DNA from: Flaccisagitta enflata
Taxonomy: Eukaryota; Chaetognatha; Sagittoidea; Aphragmophora
Assembly (NCBI GenBank): GCA_965153355.1
Contig: OZ231127.1
Span: 81,778,001-81,842,000, forward strand
Length of the DNA: 64,000 nucleotides
Direction of reading: 5' to 3'
A program made the translations under genes and the position numbers. The notes beneath the pieces are model-generated. The model ran no database searches. It was not told the DNA's origin and saw only the letters and a list, made by a program, of their open reading frames with translations. Positions 48,320-64,000 of the stretch are shown in pieces; position 1 is the stretch's first letter, and the number at the start of each line of letters is the position of its first letter.

Positions 48320-48388
<69 letters not shown>
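48313..48388. repeat. (TG)n microsatellite
   Basis: About 37 uninterrupted TG units between the minisatellite and body of family D copy 2. Confidence 0.95.
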
Positions 48389-48392
<4 letters not shown>

Positions 48393-48989
48393 CCCACAAC
48401 AGAAATATATTACTACATAAATAAGTTTTTATCTCATAAACCAGACTTCAGATTTAAATCGAATTTTGCAGGAGCTGTTTAATTGACATTATTTACCTGT
48501 TTACTAAGTTTTAAAAAAATTCATAAACTTTTACTACCCTTTGCCTATGAAAACTGCTTAAGTCCTAGTAACATATTACTACATAAATAAGTTTATATCT
48601 CATAAACCAGGCTTCAGATTTAATTCGAATTTTGCAGGGGTGGTTTATTTACTATCCTCTACTTGTATACCAAATTAGAAAAAAATTCACATACTTTTAC
48701 TACCCTCTACCTATGTAAATCACCTAAGTCCCAGCTAAATATTACTACAAAAATAATAGGCAAAGGGTAGTAAAAGTTTATGAATTTTTTTGAAAATTGG
48801 TACACAAGCTCCCATTGATATAATAATAACACTGGTAAAGTTTCATGAACTTCTGAAGTCTGGATCCAAAGATATGAGAAGGTCTTAAACCCACTCACTC
48901 ACTCACTCACTCACAAACCCACAAACAGACTTACACGATCAGGTCCACCTCATAGTCCACCGACGAAAACTGTTCGTCGGGGACAAAAA

Positions 48990-50682
48990 GATGATTTTTG
49001 CTCCTCTATTATCTAAATAGGATGAAGGGATACTCCAATCTTTTGCTATGTGAAGCACCCAAAGATGGCAGTACTGATTTACTGACAATACTGACAGTAC
49101 TGATGACTGATAACCACAACTTTTCATCTTTGATCGGACGGTCCATCAATCCGTCTACATCATTGAAAATCAAAAGACTCTGCAGTGAGAAAATCCAAAA
49201 GATGATGTACAAGTTCAAGGCTGGTAATATTACACAAAAATAGTGAACATTTTAAAAAATCAATGAAAGGATTGATAATCATAAATCATTGTCGTTCAAT
49301 GTTCATGGGATGGCCAACCTGCCGCCGCCGACAACTGCAGTCATAAATACATAACACAACATCGGAAAATCGAAACTTACAAAATCTGGAAAACCTGTCC
49401 CAAGGACGATGAAAGCGATGATAAAAGATTTCTTACTTAATTTTTGCTATTTACTTTTAGTCAGAAAAACCGCAACAGAGTACGAAGTTGAACAGGGGTA
49501 TATATAATTGAGCGGCTTTTGATTTTGTTCCCCCCCTGCCTTTGATTTTCTTCTCTGTGACGCGCTGCGTTACAAAATCTTTGATTTTCTTCCCCTCAAA
49601 GCAATAAAACAAAATATTTTAGGTTTTAACAGTGTTAAATTGTGTCGTAGTAATTAAATTTTACCTTTCAGTAATACCAAAAGTGTTAAATCTTAACAAA
49701 TTTTCTTTCTTTTTTCCAAGCTCTTGATTTTCTTCCCCATCTCCTAACCTTTTGATTTCATTTCCACAAAAATTGTTTCCACGCTCTTGAATACTCAACT
49801 TTATACACGCCTGAAGTTGAATGCTACAATGACTCGGATTAGGGAGAACATAGCACTTTTTGTCGAATATGAAATTTTCCAGTCGCGTCCACATGACTAG
49901 CTAAGTAGTTTTGTCCGTCAGACGGTCGTTCGACTCGGCAGTAATAACTTAACGTTTTTTATGGCTGATTTTTGGGGTGCGCCAATGCACCTTGCCGTAA
50001 ATAATCATAACCATCAGATCCTCATACAAATGATTAACGAACCAATTGACGCATCTATTGACCTACTTGGCCTAGTTTTATGAAATTATCACGGCCCCAT
50101 ACCTGCTCCTGCCCTTCCATACGCGACTTAGCCTAGATAGGAGCAGTGTGAGGTTCACCATGACATGGCTCTGTTCATCGAGGCCAAAATGAGGGTGATT
50201 TAGAGAGGCGCCAATTCCAATTTGGATAGAATGAGGGTGCTAAGCATCAAGAACTAAAGATCGTATTTCTTGTTGACTACTGACTAGAATCTCAAACGTG
50301 CCTCACAACAGATGTTCCAAAACAGCAAACTTTTCACGCTTTCGCATATAGATATTCAGTTTTCATTTACGATCTTGGCGTAAATAAGCTTCCACTCTGA
50401 AAAACTTTGTAGGTAGAGAGTTACAGATCCCAGATTGTTCTCCTTTCAAAGAGTTGTTTCTTTCAAATGCGACCATTATAGGGTCAAGTTCAATTCATTT
50501 ATATTTAAGTAGGCCTTCTTTAAAATTCAGAGAGAAAAATTTTCTTTCCAAGATAGTAATGCAATGCCGGGGCGCTGACGTGTCAAAAAAGAACGATGGC
50601 AATGGGGAATTAGTTTTTTTTTTCCGTTTAGGAGCGGGACCCGAAACCAGTCCGAGGTCTGGCCATCCATACTTCAAACTGT
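48990..50682. other. Region downstream of LONRF, no gene
   Basis: Degraded family A copy on the minus strand at about 49880-50140 (GTGGACGCGACT, and AGTCGCGTATGG...GGGCAGG). Otherwise unremarkable AT-rich sequence including the LONRF 3'UTR. No coding frame recognised. Confidence 0.45.
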
Positions 50683-63672
<12,990 letters not shown>

Positions 63673-64000
63673 CTGGAGGGAAAAGGGATTGATAGATTCA
63701 TATTTAAACTTTCGACTCTCACCAAACAATAGATGGATAGAATTTCTAATTGACGAGGTAAGGATAGATTAGTTAATAAATAGAGAGAAGGACAGTAAAT
63801 GCATAGATGGGTTGATAGACCACTTGAGACAAAGGGAAACGGATAGATAGGCTGATAGTTAGAAAAGATTATTAATGGATAGTCATATAGACGGATCCAA
63901 TCAAACAACAAACGTCGATAAACACTTCTTCATCAGGATCTCACATCAATTCATCGGAAATCATGATCACCTCGTTTCTACGTATCTAGCATAGTATTCC

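Larger units (their letters stand above)
47574..48984 (+). mobile_element. Family D element, copy 2
   Basis: Left palindrome AAAATTACAGTCCCCGAC...; CTCGAGAAGA; an A-rich stretch; a 22-bp minisatellite; (TG)n; two body units (48393 and 48561); CACTCACTCACTCACT; and terminal hairpin GTCCACCGAC...GTCGGGGAC before AAAAAG. The left GTCCCCGAC is the exact complement of GTCGGGGAC. Confidence 0.7.

Overview
The window is nuclear DNA of an intron-bearing animal, most likely an invertebrate. I cannot name the phylum. Two conserved protein-coding genes can be read exon by exon, both on the minus strand, with GT/AG junctions and reading phase agreeing at every splice. Nearly all the rest is transposon-derived and tandem-repeat DNA. 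I saw no bacterial operon, rRNA, tRNA or CRISPR array.

Gene 1 (21887 down to 14236) is a complete Tousled-like kinase (TLK) gene: five coding exons joining to 2547 nt, or 848 residues. The N-terminus carries the TLK signature [16 protein letters not shown] and a KINEYF motif. Coiled coils follow, then the whole kinase domain on one 1305-nt exon. Its introns carry a GTTGTTGTGCAG-type array, a 630-bp inverted-repeat element and two short dispersed elements. Gene 2 (63672 down to 50683; its 5' end lies beyond the window) is a LONRF-type protein. Thirteen exons encode 636 residues: TPR repeats, a C3HC4 RING, a LON substrate-binding domain and a Pro-rich tail. Its introns hold long purine/pyrimidine arrays and at least eight copies of one dispersed element.

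Layout: 1-14200, repeat-rich intergenic DNA with MITEs, foldbacks, tandem arrays and a transposase relic. 14236-22200, TLK and its likely promoter. 22200-24900, intergenic with a hAT-like foldback. 24900-33905, a 9-kb block of 10-bp satellite and other minisatellites, about 3.7 kb of it duplicated in tandem. 33877-36259 and 47574-48984, two copies of family D. 38401-45861, family E, with a 5.6-kb palindromic element (F) inserted in it that itself carries further insertions. 50683-64000, the LONRF gene.

The most interesting result is a shared design in several otherwise different repeat families (A, B, D, E). In A, D and E each copy has a 7-11 nt motif near its left end, often a tandem-repeat interior, a short simple repeat, and a right-end hairpin placed directly before an A-tract. 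The left motif is complementary to the 3' arm of that copy's own hairpin, and the two change together between subfamilies (GTCGCG, GTTGCG, GTCGCT, GATGCG, GGTGCG, GTCCGCGAC, GTCCCCGAC). Family B differs in having full inverted ends, but these covary too. Two A copies inserted into array units of element F show the pre-insertion site: an A5 tract with no sizeable target duplication. This looks like a non-autonomous, A-tract-targeting transposon group whose ends recognise each other by base pairing. I infer that from sequence alone, and no encoded protein for it is visible here.
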